A stretch of 7,543 bases of DNA, from the NCBI GenBank assembly GCA_002353215.1, contig DEJD01000114.1, positions 3,040 to 10,582 on the forward strand, given 5' to 3'. Below are positions 1 to 7,543 of this stretch, piece by piece (position 1 is the first letter of the stretch; each line of letters opens with the position of its first letter). The position numbers and the translations under genes are program-made. The stretch comes from Prevotellaceae bacterium UBA2757 (GTDB lineage: Bacteria > Bacteroidota > Bacteroidia > Bacteroidales > Bacteroidaceae). The notes beneath the pieces are model-generated. The model saw nothing but the letters and a program-made list of their open reading frames with translations. It was not told the DNA's origin and made no database searches.

Positions 1-635
<635 letters not shown>

Positions 636-666
636 TCAGTAAATACATTTTTTAACTCGATGAGAG

Positions 667-697
667 TTGGTCGCTTTAAGAAAAATATCTACTTTTG
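667..697 (+). promoter_or_regulatory. Predicted Bacteroidota promoter for the AddB-like gene
   Basis: The -7 box TACTTTTG at 690-697 matches TAnnTTTG exactly. A short TTG at 667-669 lies 20 bases upstream and can serve as the weakly conserved -33 element. A start site about 4-5 bases after the box (near 701) would leave a leader of only about 15 bases before the ATG at 717. This promoter and the one at 607-614 point away from each other within a 135-base intergenic region, so both genes appear to have their own promoter. Confidence 0.6.
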
Positions 698-698
698 T

Positions 699-716
699 AA
701 CTCCTAACTCCTAACT
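699..716 (+). repeat. Short tandem heptamer repeat AACTCCT, about 2.6 copies
   Basis: AACTCCT occurs twice in perfect tandem (699-705 and 706-712) and is followed by AACT (713-716), which runs directly into the ATG at 717. The repeat starts two bases after the predicted -7 box, so it forms essentially the whole predicted leader. It carries CTCCT, which has the sense of the anti-Shine-Dalgarno sequence, so it is not a ribosome binding site. An in-frame TAA at 705-707, made by the repeat itself, rules out a start further upstream. Confidence 0.7.
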
Positions 717-3575
717 ATGCAAACCTTCCTGCAACTTGTAGCTGATGACATGTATGAACTGTTCGGGGGCAACTACGCTAAGGTAAGGGTAGTGTTCCCG
801 AATAAACGTGCCGGTCTGTTTATGAACAGATGGCTGATGACTCATGCCACCGACAGACCGATAATGGTGCCTCAGTATCTGACTATAGACGATCTGTTTA
901 AGCAGGTGAGCGATCTGATAGTTGCAGATCCTGTGTTCCTTGTAGCTGAACTGTATGAGGCTTATAAGGCAGTGACTGGTAGTGACGAAGGACTGGACCG
1001 TTTTTATGCATGGGGCGAACTGCTATTGAGCGATTTTGAGGATATCGATAATAATATGGTGGATGCCAAAGCTGTGTTCCAGAATATCGAGGACTTGGAC
1101 GACCTGACCACTTATGATTATCTGGATGAGAATCAGCGTGAGGCTATCCTGCAGTTCTTCAATGTAATGCGGCGAAAGGAAAGTCGCGACTCAGAATTGC
1201 AGAAGGAGTTTCAGTCGGTATGGAAATATCTGTACAAGGTGTATGAGGAGTTTCGCAAACGGCTGAAGGCTAAGGGATGGGCATATAAGGGAATGATGAA
1301 ACGTGAGGCTGTGGAGAATGTCAAGAGTTTTTCGAACGGAGCAAACGACAAGGATTACTCTTATTGTTTTGTGGGCTTCGGAGTGCTGAACGAAACAGAA
1401 CGACGACTTTTCAAATCCGTAAAGGGGGAGTTCGCATCGTATTTCTATTGGGATTATGATAATGCCTATCTGGAATCGGATGCAGGTATGTTTGTGAGGG
1501 ATAATATGAGGATGTTCCCAAACCGCTTTGCCGACAGGGATTACTACGACAATATGCGGGCAGAGGGCAAAACAATAAAATTCGTGGCTTCTGCCACTGA
1601 AGATGCTGGTTGCCGTTACGTGGCAAGCAATTCTGCTCCGGAGTATGGCATACAGACCGCTATCGTGCTGTGTAATGAGAAGGTGCTGGGTTCGGTGCTC
1701 CATTCTCTTTCTGCTGTAAAGGGACTGGGCGAGATGAATGTCACGATGGGTTACCCGCTCATGAATACTCCGATATACAGTCTTATGGCTGCACTCGCAG
1801 ATGTGCAGATTCATGGCAGGACAAAGTCGGGTAATTGGCGCTATTCAGCCGTTGCCACTCTGTTGCGACATCCCTATGCTGCTCTGCTGACGGAGGGTGC
1901 TGCTACTCAGGCTCTGGCACAGATGAACCGCCAGGGAATGCGTTTCCCGACAGATGCATATCTGCAGGAGCTGGGAGTGGAAAATCTGTTTCCTAAGATT
2001 GTTTCAGTAGAGGAACTTGCAGATTTTATGGTTGGGGTAGTGGAGGGACTGAAGGTGCTGACTGATACCTTGGCTATAGAAGCTGTATATGAAACTTTTA
2101 CGACACTGAACAGACTTAAATCACTGATAGGAGAGATTGACGGTTTTACATTTGATATGTTTGGCAGACTCCTGCTTAATATATTGCGAAGCAGAACAAT
2201 ACCATTCCATGGAGAACCAGCCGTAGGACTACAGGTGATGGGACTGCTGGAAACACGAAACCTGGATTTCGATAATATCATAATGCTTTCGGTAAACGAA
2301 GGACAGATTCCGAGGATACATGTGAACAATTCGTTTATTCCTTATACTCTGAGAGATGCTTACGGAATGACAACTATAGAACGACAGAACGCTCTGTATG
2401 CATATTATTTCTACAGGCTGATTCAGAGAGCGAAGAACGTAACGTTTGTATATAACACCTCTACGGATGGAATAAACAAAGGCGAGATGTCGCGTTTTCT
2501 CCTCCAACTGCAACTGGAAAAGGGACAGCTGTTCGCACCGGATGTGAAGATTACACATACAACTCTTTCTGCTGGAAACGAGATGAAACCATTGAAGCAG
2601 CTCGATATTAAGGGAGGCAAGGAGGTGTTGGAGAAGATTTGCAGGAGGTTCGATACTAAGTATGATAAAGAATATAGCGAAGCACACAACGGAAAACTGA
2701 TGACACTGAGTCCGTCAGCTATTAACGAGTTTATCAGTTGCCCGCGAAGATTCTTCTTGCATTATGTTGCTGAACTGCAAATTGTGGATGATATGGACGA
2801 TATGGATATCGATGATGCTACTTTCGGTACTCTTTTCCATGAGTGTATGGAGAATATATACCGTCCGATGGTTGGAAGACAATTGCAGAGCATTGAATTG
2901 GAAAAGAAAGCCAAGGATAGCCGGATGATCGAAAGAGCTGTGGATTATGCTTTCAAGAAATATGTGTTCAAGACGAAACTTGGAGGTGCAGAACCCAGCT
3001 ATAACGGTCATCAGTTGCTCAACCGTCATGTGCTCATTCAGTATGTAAAACGCCAGTTGCTGTATGATGCACAGACCTGTCCGTTCCGACTCAATGGTCT
3101 GGAGCATCCTGTATATACTATTGTGCAGGTGGGGGAACACAAAGTGCGCATAGGTGGTATCATAGACCGCAGTCAGGTGACAAGTGACGACAGACTCTGT
3201 GTCATCGACTACAAGACAAGTGTACATCCGCAGACTGCTAAGGATATTGATTCGCTTTTCGACGGCAACAAGGCTTCGCGTGCATATCATATATTGCAGG
3301 CTCTGTATTATTGTGATGTGCTGACGGAACAGGGCGAAAAGAAATCGGTCTATCCGCAACTGATGTATGTGAAGCAGTCTGCTGCTGCGAGGGAGGCTGC
3401 TGTGAAAATCGACAAGGAGGAGATTTCTGATTTCAAGTCACAATACAAGGAGAAATACCACCAAATGCTGATAGAAACTGTGGAAAGGATATTCAATCCA
3501 GACACAGAGTTTTCAGCTACTCAGGTAGCCAAAAACTGCGAGTATTGTAATTTTAAGAATTTGTGTGGAAGATAA
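717..3575 (+). CDS. AddB-like protein: inactivated SF1 helicase fold plus Fe-S PD-(D/E)XK nuclease
   Basis: This 952-residue protein probably acts in double-strand break repair as the B subunit of an AddAB-type helicase-nuclease that prepares ends for RecA. The N-terminal two thirds resemble an SF1 helicase: VFPNKRAG at 26-33 where Walker A would be, VTMGYPL at 342-348, a motif V-like stretch (GLLETRNLDFDN, 509-520) leading to NEGQIP (527-532), and a motif VI-like helix from ERQNAL (555). No GxGKT/S sequence is present near the N-terminus, so this part is unlikely to hydrolyse ATP. The C-terminal nuclease begins at SPSAINEF (666-673). Its catalytic residues are H708 (GTLFHE), D817 (GGIIDR), D831 and K833 (VIDYKTS), and Q861/Y865. 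Four cysteines, C675 and C941, C944 and C950, match the iron-sulfur staple of AddB. An acidic patch (691-700) precedes motif I. The start is the first ATG after an in-frame stop at 705-707. No addA is adjacent within the window. Family assignment is strong; the precise complex is inferred. Confidence 0.9.
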   Translation: MQTFLQLVADDMYELFGGNYAKVRVVFPNKRAGLFMNRWLMTHATDRPIMVPQYLTIDDLFKQVSDLIVADPVFLVAELYEAYKAVTGSDEGLDRFYAWGELLLSDFEDIDNNMVDAKAVFQNIEDLDDLTTYDYLDENQREAILQFFNVMRRKESRDSELQKEFQSVWKYLYKVYEEFRKRLKAKGWAYKGMMKREAVENVKSFSNGANDKDYSYCFVGFGVLNETERRLFKSVKGEFASYFYWDYDNAYLESDAGMFVRDNMRMFPNRFADRDYYDNMRAEGKTIKFVASATEDAGCRYVASNSAPEYGIQTAIVLCNEKVLGSVLHSLSAVKGLGEMNVTMGYPLMNTPIYSLMAALADVQIHGRTKSGNWRYSAVATLLRHPYAALLTEGAATQALAQMNRQGMRFPTDAYLQELGVENLFPKIVSVEELADFMVGVVEGLKVLTDTLAIEAVYETFTTLNRLKSLIGEIDGFTFDMFGRLLLNILRSRTIPFHGEPAVGLQVMGLLETRNLDFDNIIMLSVNEGQIPRIHVNNSFIPYTLRDAYGMTTIERQNALYAYYFYRLIQRAKNVTFVYNTSTDGINKGEMSRFLLQLQLEKGQLFAPDVKITHTTLSAGNEMKPLKQLDIKGGKEVLEKICRRFDTKYDKEYSEAHNGKLMTLSPSAINEFISCPRRFFLHYVAELQIVDDMDDMDIDDATFGTLFHECMENIYRPMVGRQLQSIELEKKAKDSRMIERAVDYAFKKYVFKTKLGGAEPSYNGHQLLNRHVLIQYVKRQLLYDAQTCPFRLNGLEHPVYTIVQVGEHKVRIGGIIDRSQVTSDDRLCVIDYKTSVHPQTAKDIDSLFDGNKASRAYHILQALYYCDVLTEQGEKKSVYPQLMYVKQSAAAREAAVKIDKEEISDFKSQYKEKYHQMLIETVERIFNPDTEFSATQVAKNCEYCNFKNLCGR
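3508..3537 (-). other. Candidate 3' hairpin of the ispF transcript, inside the addB-like coding end
   Basis: Read on the minus strand, AGTTTTTGGCTAC and GTAGCTGAAAACT flank the tetraloop CTGA and form a 13-base-pair stem with two adjacent G-U wobbles. On the plus strand the same two positions are CA opposite CA mismatches, so the continuous stem exists only in RNA read from the ispF direction. It begins 39 bases after the ispF stop codon. No run of T follows it, so it is a better candidate for a 3' end-protecting stem or a factor-assisted terminator than for a classical intrinsic terminator. The function is inferred. Confidence 0.35.
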
Positions 3576-3576
3576 A

Positions 3577-4056
3577 TCAGGCTTTTTTCTCAATCAGCAC
3601 TACTGCATAGGCGCTGATTCCTTCTTTTCTGCCTGTAAAACCGAGAGTCTCAGTTGTTGTGGCCTTGATTGATACACAATCTGGGTCTATATTCATGCAA
3701 TGGGCAAGGGTCTGTTGCATAGCTGGAATATGAGGATTCAGTTTTGGTTGTTCAGCACAAACTGTTGCATCTATATTCCCAACAGTGTATCCCTTCTCTG
3801 CTATAAGACTGATTGTTTTCTGCAAGAGTATCTTGGAGTCGATATTCTCAAATTCGTTACCCTTTACAGGAGGAAAGTGGTAACCTATGTCGCGCATGTT
3901 GGCAGCTCCGAGTATGGCGTCGCATATAGCATGGATGAGTACATCGGCATCGCTATGTCCCAACAGCCCGTGGGTGTGGGGAATTTCGATGCCGCCAAGA
4001 AAGAGTGGGCGACCTGTGACGAGCTGGTGTACGTCGTAGCCAAATCCGATGCGCAT
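3577..4056 (-). CDS. ispF: 2-C-methyl-D-erythritol 2,4-cyclodiphosphate synthase
   Basis: IspF converts 4-diphosphocytidyl-2-C-methyl-D-erythritol 2-phosphate to the 2,4-cyclodiphosphate with release of CMP, in the cytosolic MEP pathway for isoprenoid precursors. The 159-residue length is normal for this homotrimeric enzyme. The divalent-metal ligands D8, H10 and H42 sit at the same positions as in the E. coli enzyme. The family signature SDADVLIHAICDAILGAA spans 35-52, and D56 and the active-site loop TTTETLGFTGR (133-143) are present, so the enzyme should be active. The start ATG gives MRIGFGYDVH, the expected N-terminus. It begins 12 bases after the porV stop with no visible promoter between them, so it is probably the distal gene of a porU-porV-ispF operon. 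Its TGA is one base from the TAA of the convergent AddB-like gene. Confidence 0.97.
   Translation of the reverse strand: MRIGFGYDVHQLVTGRPLFLGGIEIPHTHGLLGHSDADVLIHAICDAILGAANMRDIGYHFPPVKGNEFENIDSKILLQKTISLIAEKGYTVGNIDATVCAEQPKLNPHIPAMQQTLAHCMNIDPDCVSIKATTTETLGFTGRKEGISAYAVVLIEKKA
3592..3631 (+). terminator. Possible weak terminator of the addB-like gene, inside ispF
   Basis: AATCAGC (3592-3598) and GCTGATT (3613-3619) form a perfect 7-base-pair inverted repeat with a 14-base loop, followed on the plus strand by the T-rich stretch CCTTCTTTTCTG. It starts 16 bases after the TAA of the AddB-like gene. The stem is short, the loop is long and the T tract is interrupted, so this is a weak candidate. 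It lies over the last codons of ispF on the other strand. A run of six T at 3583-3588 just upstream has no hairpin before it. Confidence 0.25.
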
Positions 4057-4068
4057 AGTTGAAGAGTG

Positions 4069-5250
4069 TTATCTGCGTTTTCCGAGAAGATCGCGAATGC
4101 CGTCCATGTCGAATGAAAGTGACAGACGGAGTGTCTGGTCGAGTGGGTTAGATTGTGCTGTAGAAATCACATAACCGGCATCTATAGCGAAGACAGACAT
4201 CTTGAATCCGGCACCTACAGTGAAGTATTTACGGTTTCCCTTGTTCGGGTGTTCGTAGTGGTAACCGGCACGAACGAAAAACTGGTTGTTGTATGAGTAT
4301 TCGGCACCGACAGACCATTGGATTTCCTGCAATTCCTCTTTGAAACCGCCTGGAGCATCGCTGAAGGACTTGAAGATACCAGAGATAGAACCTACGTTAT
4401 AGTAGCCCTCGCCTTCGAGCCAGGCACGATAACCGGCATAGTCTTCCTTGTCAGCTCCTGTAGCCTTGATGTACTGTTCCATTGTAGGACGGGTAGGCAC
4501 GAGGAGCTTGTTGGCATCAGCTGCAAGAGTCAAGGTGTTGTAATCGTCGAACGGAACCATGAATGAAAGACCTACACGAAGGTTGGTAGGAATGAATTCA
4601 CTGGTGTTTCCGCTATCGTAAGATACCTTACTACCGATGTTGCTGATGTTGATACCCCAACCCATCTGGCATTCGCGACGACCCATATTCAGGTAACCAT
4701 TGTGATATACAGCGACGTCAGCTGCAAAGGCATTGCCAGGAGTGGTTCCGTTGTCGTTCCAACCCAAGTCGCTGCGGATATAACGCAATGCTACGGCTGC
4801 TGAGAATGTTTCGCTCAACATACGAGAGTAGGCTACGTCAACTGCCAATTCATATGGTTTGACAGTCAGGTCTTCTGTGGCGATAACCTCTCCAAGAGAG
4901 AAGTAGCGCAGAGAAGCAGAAAGGGCATTGTATTCGCCAAGTCGGAAGTATCCTGTGATGTTGGCAAGGTCGATGTCGTTGACGAGTTTACGCAACCAAG
5001 GAGTGTAGTTGAGCGATATGCCAGCACGGCTGATGCAGAACGGATACTTAGCCGGGTTCCAGAACTGTGAGTTTACGTCAGGATCGGTTGCTGCACCGAC
5101 ATCACCAAGACCGCCTGCACGGGCATCTGGAGCTATGGCAAGCGATGTTACTCCGTAATAAACGGGGTTGAGCTGGTTCTTTATGTCCTGAGCAAATGTA
5201 TTTGCAAAGGAAAATACGAACAACAGCAGATATATAATTCTTAGTTTCAT
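4069..5250 (-). CDS. porV: Type IX secretion system outer-membrane protein PorV (LptO)
   Basis: PorV is a FadL-like outer-membrane beta-barrel. In the family it docks on the SprA/Sov translocon, receives folded cargo and carries it to the PorU sortase in the attachment complex. The 393-residue protein has a signal peptide: K2 and R4, a hydrophobic core at 5-16, and probable cleavage after A20 (TFA/QD). The conserved N-terminal segment of the mature protein, including PDARAGGLGDVGAATDPD and FWNPAKYPF, lies at 41-71. The rest alternates short aromatic-rich strands and loops typical of a barrel, ending in NPLDQTLRLSLSFD (368-381) with a basic tail, GKRR. A longer loop at about 250-310 is probably extracellular. 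The gene follows porU after 40 AT-rich bases containing no TAnnTTTG box, and precedes ispF by 12 bases, so co-transcription is likely. Upstream of the ATG there is only a distant AAGGAAA and no close Shine-Dalgarno sequence. Confidence 0.95.
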   Translation of the reverse strand: MKLRIIYLLLFVFSFANTFAQDIKNQLNPVYYGVTSLAIAPDARAGGLGDVGAATDPDVNSQFWNPAKYPFCISRAGISLNYTPWLRKLVNDIDLANITGYFRLGEYNALSASLRYFSLGEVIATEDLTVKPYELAVDVAYSRMLSETFSAAVALRYIRSDLGWNDNGTTPGNAFAADVAVYHNGYLNMGRRECQMGWGINISNIGSKVSYDSGNTSEFIPTNLRVGLSFMVPFDDYNTLTLAADANKLLVPTRPTMEQYIKATGADKEDYAGYRAWLEGEGYYNVGSISGIFKSFSDAPGGFKEELQEIQWSVGAEYSYNNQFFVRAGYHYEHPNKGNRKYFTVGAGFKMSVFAIDAGYVISTAQSNPLDQTLRLSLSFDMDGIRDLLGKRR

Positions 5251-5290
5251 CTTCTGAAATTATGGTTTCCTTATTATAAAACTCAATTTT

Positions 5291-7543
5291 CTATTTTTTA
5301 TTGCCTACAACAAGGAATTTCTTGCCAATAGTGTCTTCTTCACCATCTACAGTGGAGAGTCCGACGCGTGCTACATATATGCCAGGAGGTACAACACCCA
5401 CTGTGCTGGTGAGGTTCCACTCAAATTCGTAGTATGTGTCGTTGTTCTCTTCACCACTGTGCGATTGCTGATACATCAGTTTTCCATATACATCATATAT
5501 CCATAGGTTCACGTTGATAAGTGAGCCGCGGCGATTGGAATAAACATGTATCTTGGCTATGTCGTAAACAGGCCCGAAGATGCGTATGTTGGCGATGTCT
5601 GGCTTCTGACCGTGTGCCACTGTGAAGTGTATGGTCTTTGTTCCCATCTGGTTGAGTACGTTGAACGCACGGATTATCATTGTGTGTTCACCGTCTTCCA
5701 GTTCCGGTATGCTGAAGGCTACTGTTCCGTCTGCATATCCGCCTGTGGACGGTTTGAAGTAACTGTTCAGGTTGTAGGTTGTCTGTTCGTTATTATCAAT
5801 AATGATGCAAATGTCGTGACCGAGTCCGTTGCCTGTAGTGTTGATGCCTTTAGGGTCGTGGAGCGTGCAGAAGAGGAACGGAGTTTCGTTCACTTCATCA
5901 CCGTCCTCGAAGTTTTCGCTGTTGAGCCATGCAGTGATTACAGGACCTTCGCCACCTTCATCATATGAACCGGTTCCGCCAATGAGGAAGTCGGTATTGC
6001 TGCCATGAGCTTCGTATGTTCCGTTGGTTGCATACAGGCTTATGAGTCCGTTGAGGTTGCTGTAGTTGATGTCGAGCGGCACTGGGAAGGAGAAACTGAA
6101 CTGTCCGTTCTGAACGTTTTCGGAACCGATGAAGAGTTTTCGTGTGCGATCCTGGTAAACGAAGGCAGTGTCGGCTTGAGAGTTGTTCAGACAGGTGATT
6201 TTCTCTATGTTGTCGAAGACAGTAGGAGAAACAGTTCCGTTGTAGTCGTTGACGGGTTTTCCGGTTATGTCTTCGATATGTCCGCTTACTGTGACTACAT
6301 TTCCAGCGCTGATAGTAGGAGGATTGGTACTGCTGACTTCAGTGCCGTTTATCTTATCTACCTTGATTGTGTAGTTAGGGGCAGCCAGTGTGATTGCAGG
6401 GTCGCCAATAAGTACATAATGGGTTTTGTTGAGCAAGTCGCGTGTAGTTGCATTTTTTGTTGTTGCGATGTCGCCTTTGGCAAGGGTGAGTGCTTCGCCA
6501 ATTGTGTAGCGACGACCTGCTGAGTTCTTTCCCAGTACATAATTCATGAAGTAGCGGTTGATGACGCGGTTCTGGGTTGAATACACAGTACGGGCAGTAC
6601 CCACAAATCCCATTGCTGCACCTTTCTTGTTGTACAAGGCTTCTGTTCCCTGGTTCACCTTATTCATGTCGAATGGTGTTACGTCGCAGGCAGCTGTAAA
6701 CCAAAGTGGCAGTTTCTTAGATGACCACTTCTGGAAGTTCTCTGTCTTGATAAGTGCTTCGTGGGAGAGCTGAACTGCAGAACCGTGTCCTGTGAAGTTC
6801 ATAATCAGTGCTCCATCCTGCATCGTCTGGTCTATCATTTTGACAACCTCAGGATAGGTGTTGCCTGTGGCAGTCTGAACTCGTTGGTATCTGTCCCAGA
6901 ATATCTTCTGATAAATGAAGTTAGGGTATTTGGTTTCGAGCGACTTAATCACCTGACGGGCATCCTCCATGTGTATGTTCCTGTCTCCGTCGTCGCCCAT
7001 GAAACAGATAGTGTTCTTCCAAGAACCCTGTTCCTCATTATTTATATATCTGATGAGTTTGTTGACTACATCGGTGGCTGTGGTCAGGTTTTCCACAGGA
7101 ATACGTCCAATACCTATCTGAGAACGTTCCTTCAGATGGTTGGCACCACTGCCGTCTTCGAGCAGTCCGTAGTATTCCTCGCAGATATAGCTGTCGATCA
7201 TAGACCAACTGTTGTCCGACTCGTAGGAAAGCAACAGGTCTGACTGCGATTTGCCTTTCATCTCCGAGGTGAGCAACCGGTTGTCCCAGTAGCAGGCTCC
7301 GAAGAGCAGGAGGTTGCGAGGGGCAGAGAGGGATGTATTGCTCTTAGCTTTGTCGTACAACATCTTCATGAAACGGCGGTAGGCGGTTGCGTCAGGTGTG
7401 CCGGAAGAAAATTCGTTATATATCTGGTCGGCTCTTACCACAATGCATTTCATGCCTTCCTTTGCACTGTGGGCATCGGCAAGACGTTGTGCCTGTGCTG
7501 TATATCGGTTGTTTTCAGGAACGATAATAACAAACTCAATGTC
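5291..7543 (-). CDS. porU: Type IX secretion system sortase PorU, C-terminal part (5' end outside window)
   Basis: The reading frame stays open to the last base, so the Met codon at 7453-7451 is internal and the true start lies beyond the window. The visible 750 residues start DIEFVIIVPENN. PorU is the surface gingipain-type (C25) cysteine protease that cleaves the C-terminal signal of type IX cargo and joins the cargo to anionic lipopolysaccharide. The protease domain covers visible residues 1-390, with SSGTPDATAYRRFMKMLYD (46-64), GIGRIPVE (144-151), the catalytic histidine H253 in FTGHGS, the catalytic cysteine C286 in FTAACD, and the domain end THYVLIGDP (374-382). The 33-residue His-Cys spacing agrees with what I recall for P. 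gingivalis PorU. Beta-rich, probably Ig-like, segments follow. A type IX C-terminal domain occupies about 650-750: VYDIAKIHVYS, WIYDVYGKLM, GIYVARVGL and KKFLVVGNKK. In PorU this domain is known to be retained. The N-terminal third to half of the protein is missing here. Confidence 0.95.
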   Translation of the reverse strand, partial: DIEFVIIVPENNRYTAQAQRLADAHSAKEGMKCIVVRADQIYNEFSSGTPDATAYRRFMKMLYDKAKSNTSLSAPRNLLLFGACYWDNRLLTSEMKGKSQSDLLLSYESDNSWSMIDSYICEEYYGLLEDGSGANHLKERSQIGIGRIPVENLTTATDVVNKLIRYINNEEQGSWKNTICFMGDDGDRNIHMEDARQVIKSLETKYPNFIYQKIFWDRYQRVQTATGNTYPEVVKMIDQTMQDGALIMNFTGHGSAVQLSHEALIKTENFQKWSSKKLPLWFTAACDVTPFDMNKVNQGTEALYNKKGAAMGFVGTARTVYSTQNRVINRYFMNYVLGKNSAGRRYTIGEALTLAKGDIATTKNATTRDLLNKTHYVLIGDPAITLAAPNYTIKVDKINGTEVSSTNPPTISAGNVVTVSGHIEDITGKPVNDYNGTVSPTVFDNIEKITCLNNSQADTAFVYQDRTRKLFIGSENVQNGQFSFSFPVPLDINYSNLNGLISLYATNGTYEAHGSNTDFLIGGTGSYDEGGEGPVITAWLNSENFEDGDEVNETPFLFCTLHDPKGINTTGNGLGHDICIIIDNNEQTTYNLNSYFKPSTGGYADGTVAFSIPELEDGEHTMIIRAFNVLNQMGTKTIHFTVAHGQKPDIANIRIFGPVYDIAKIHVYSNRRGSLINVNLWIYDVYGKLMYQQSHSGEENNDTYYEFEWNLTSTVGVVPPGIYVARVGLSTVDGEEDTIGKKFLVVGNKK

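Noticed and set aside
701..712. CTCCT repeats as a ribosome binding site
   Set aside because: On the mRNA these have the sense of the anti-Shine-Dalgarno sequence, not its complement, and cannot pair with the 16S rRNA tail.
1191..1814. Open reading frame of 207 codons on the minus strand, opposite the AddB-like gene
   Set aside because: It lies fully inside a well-supported gene, its translation is rich in His, Cys and Ile with no domain-like pattern, and it has no promoter. It is a shadow of codon use on the other strand.
2715..3359. Open reading frame of 214 codons on the minus strand, opposite the nuclease domain
   Set aside because: It covers the conserved nuclease motifs of the plus-strand gene, and its own translation shows no recognisable family or signal.
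5251..5290. AT-rich gap between porU and porV as a promoter or terminator
   Set aside because: There is no TAnnTTTG box on the minus strand and no inverted repeat. It looks like a plain intra-operon spacer.
5546..7243. Several plus-strand open frames of 70-172 codons opposite porU
   Set aside because: Their translations are rich in Val, Cys and Ser with no motif, and the opposite strand has continuous, conserved PorU homology including both catalytic residues.
7451..7453. ATG as a possible start of porU
   Set aside because: The frame continues upstream without a stop to the window edge, and the 30 extra residues (DIEFVIIVPENN onward) fit the PorU protease domain, so this Met is internal.

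Overview
The window looks like a chromosomal segment from a member of the Bacteroidota, most likely a Bacteroidales organism of the Prevotella type. The evidence is a porU-porV pair (type IX secretion, confined to this phylum), promoter boxes of the form TAnnTTTG, A-rich leaders without Shine-Dalgarno sequences, and an AddB-like nuclease of the Bacteroidota type. It is a housekeeping and secretion region. I see no insertion sequence, phage gene, CRISPR array, tRNA or rRNA, and no stretch over 300 bases without a gene.

Layout, left to right. Bases 1-581 (minus) are the N-terminal 193 codons of an ABC-F ATPase of the YbiT type, cut by the window edge. Bases 582-716 are a divergent intergenic region with one Bacteroidota-type -7 box for each neighbour and a heptamer repeat that forms almost all of the predicted leader of the next gene. 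Bases 717-3575 (plus) encode a 952-residue AddB-like protein: an inactivated superfamily I helicase fold followed by an iron-sulfur PD-(D/E)XK nuclease. On the minus strand, in transcription order from the right edge, lie porU (5' end missing), porV and ispF.

Functionally, PorU and PorV belong to the outer-membrane end of type IX secretion. PorV is the barrel that receives cargo from the translocon, and PorU is the surface sortase that removes the C-terminal signal and attaches cargo to lipopolysaccharide. ispF, 12 bases after porV, makes the cyclic intermediate of the MEP isoprenoid pathway and is probably co-transcribed with the por genes. The AddB-like gene converges on ispF with a single base between the two stop codons, so each transcript must end inside the neighbouring coding sequence. 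A candidate hairpin lies just beyond each stop.

I found no undescribed multi-gene system. The more interesting signals are small: the overlapping 3' ends with strand-specific hairpins, the heptamer-repeat leader, and the absence of a Walker A motif and of an adjacent addA for the nuclease.
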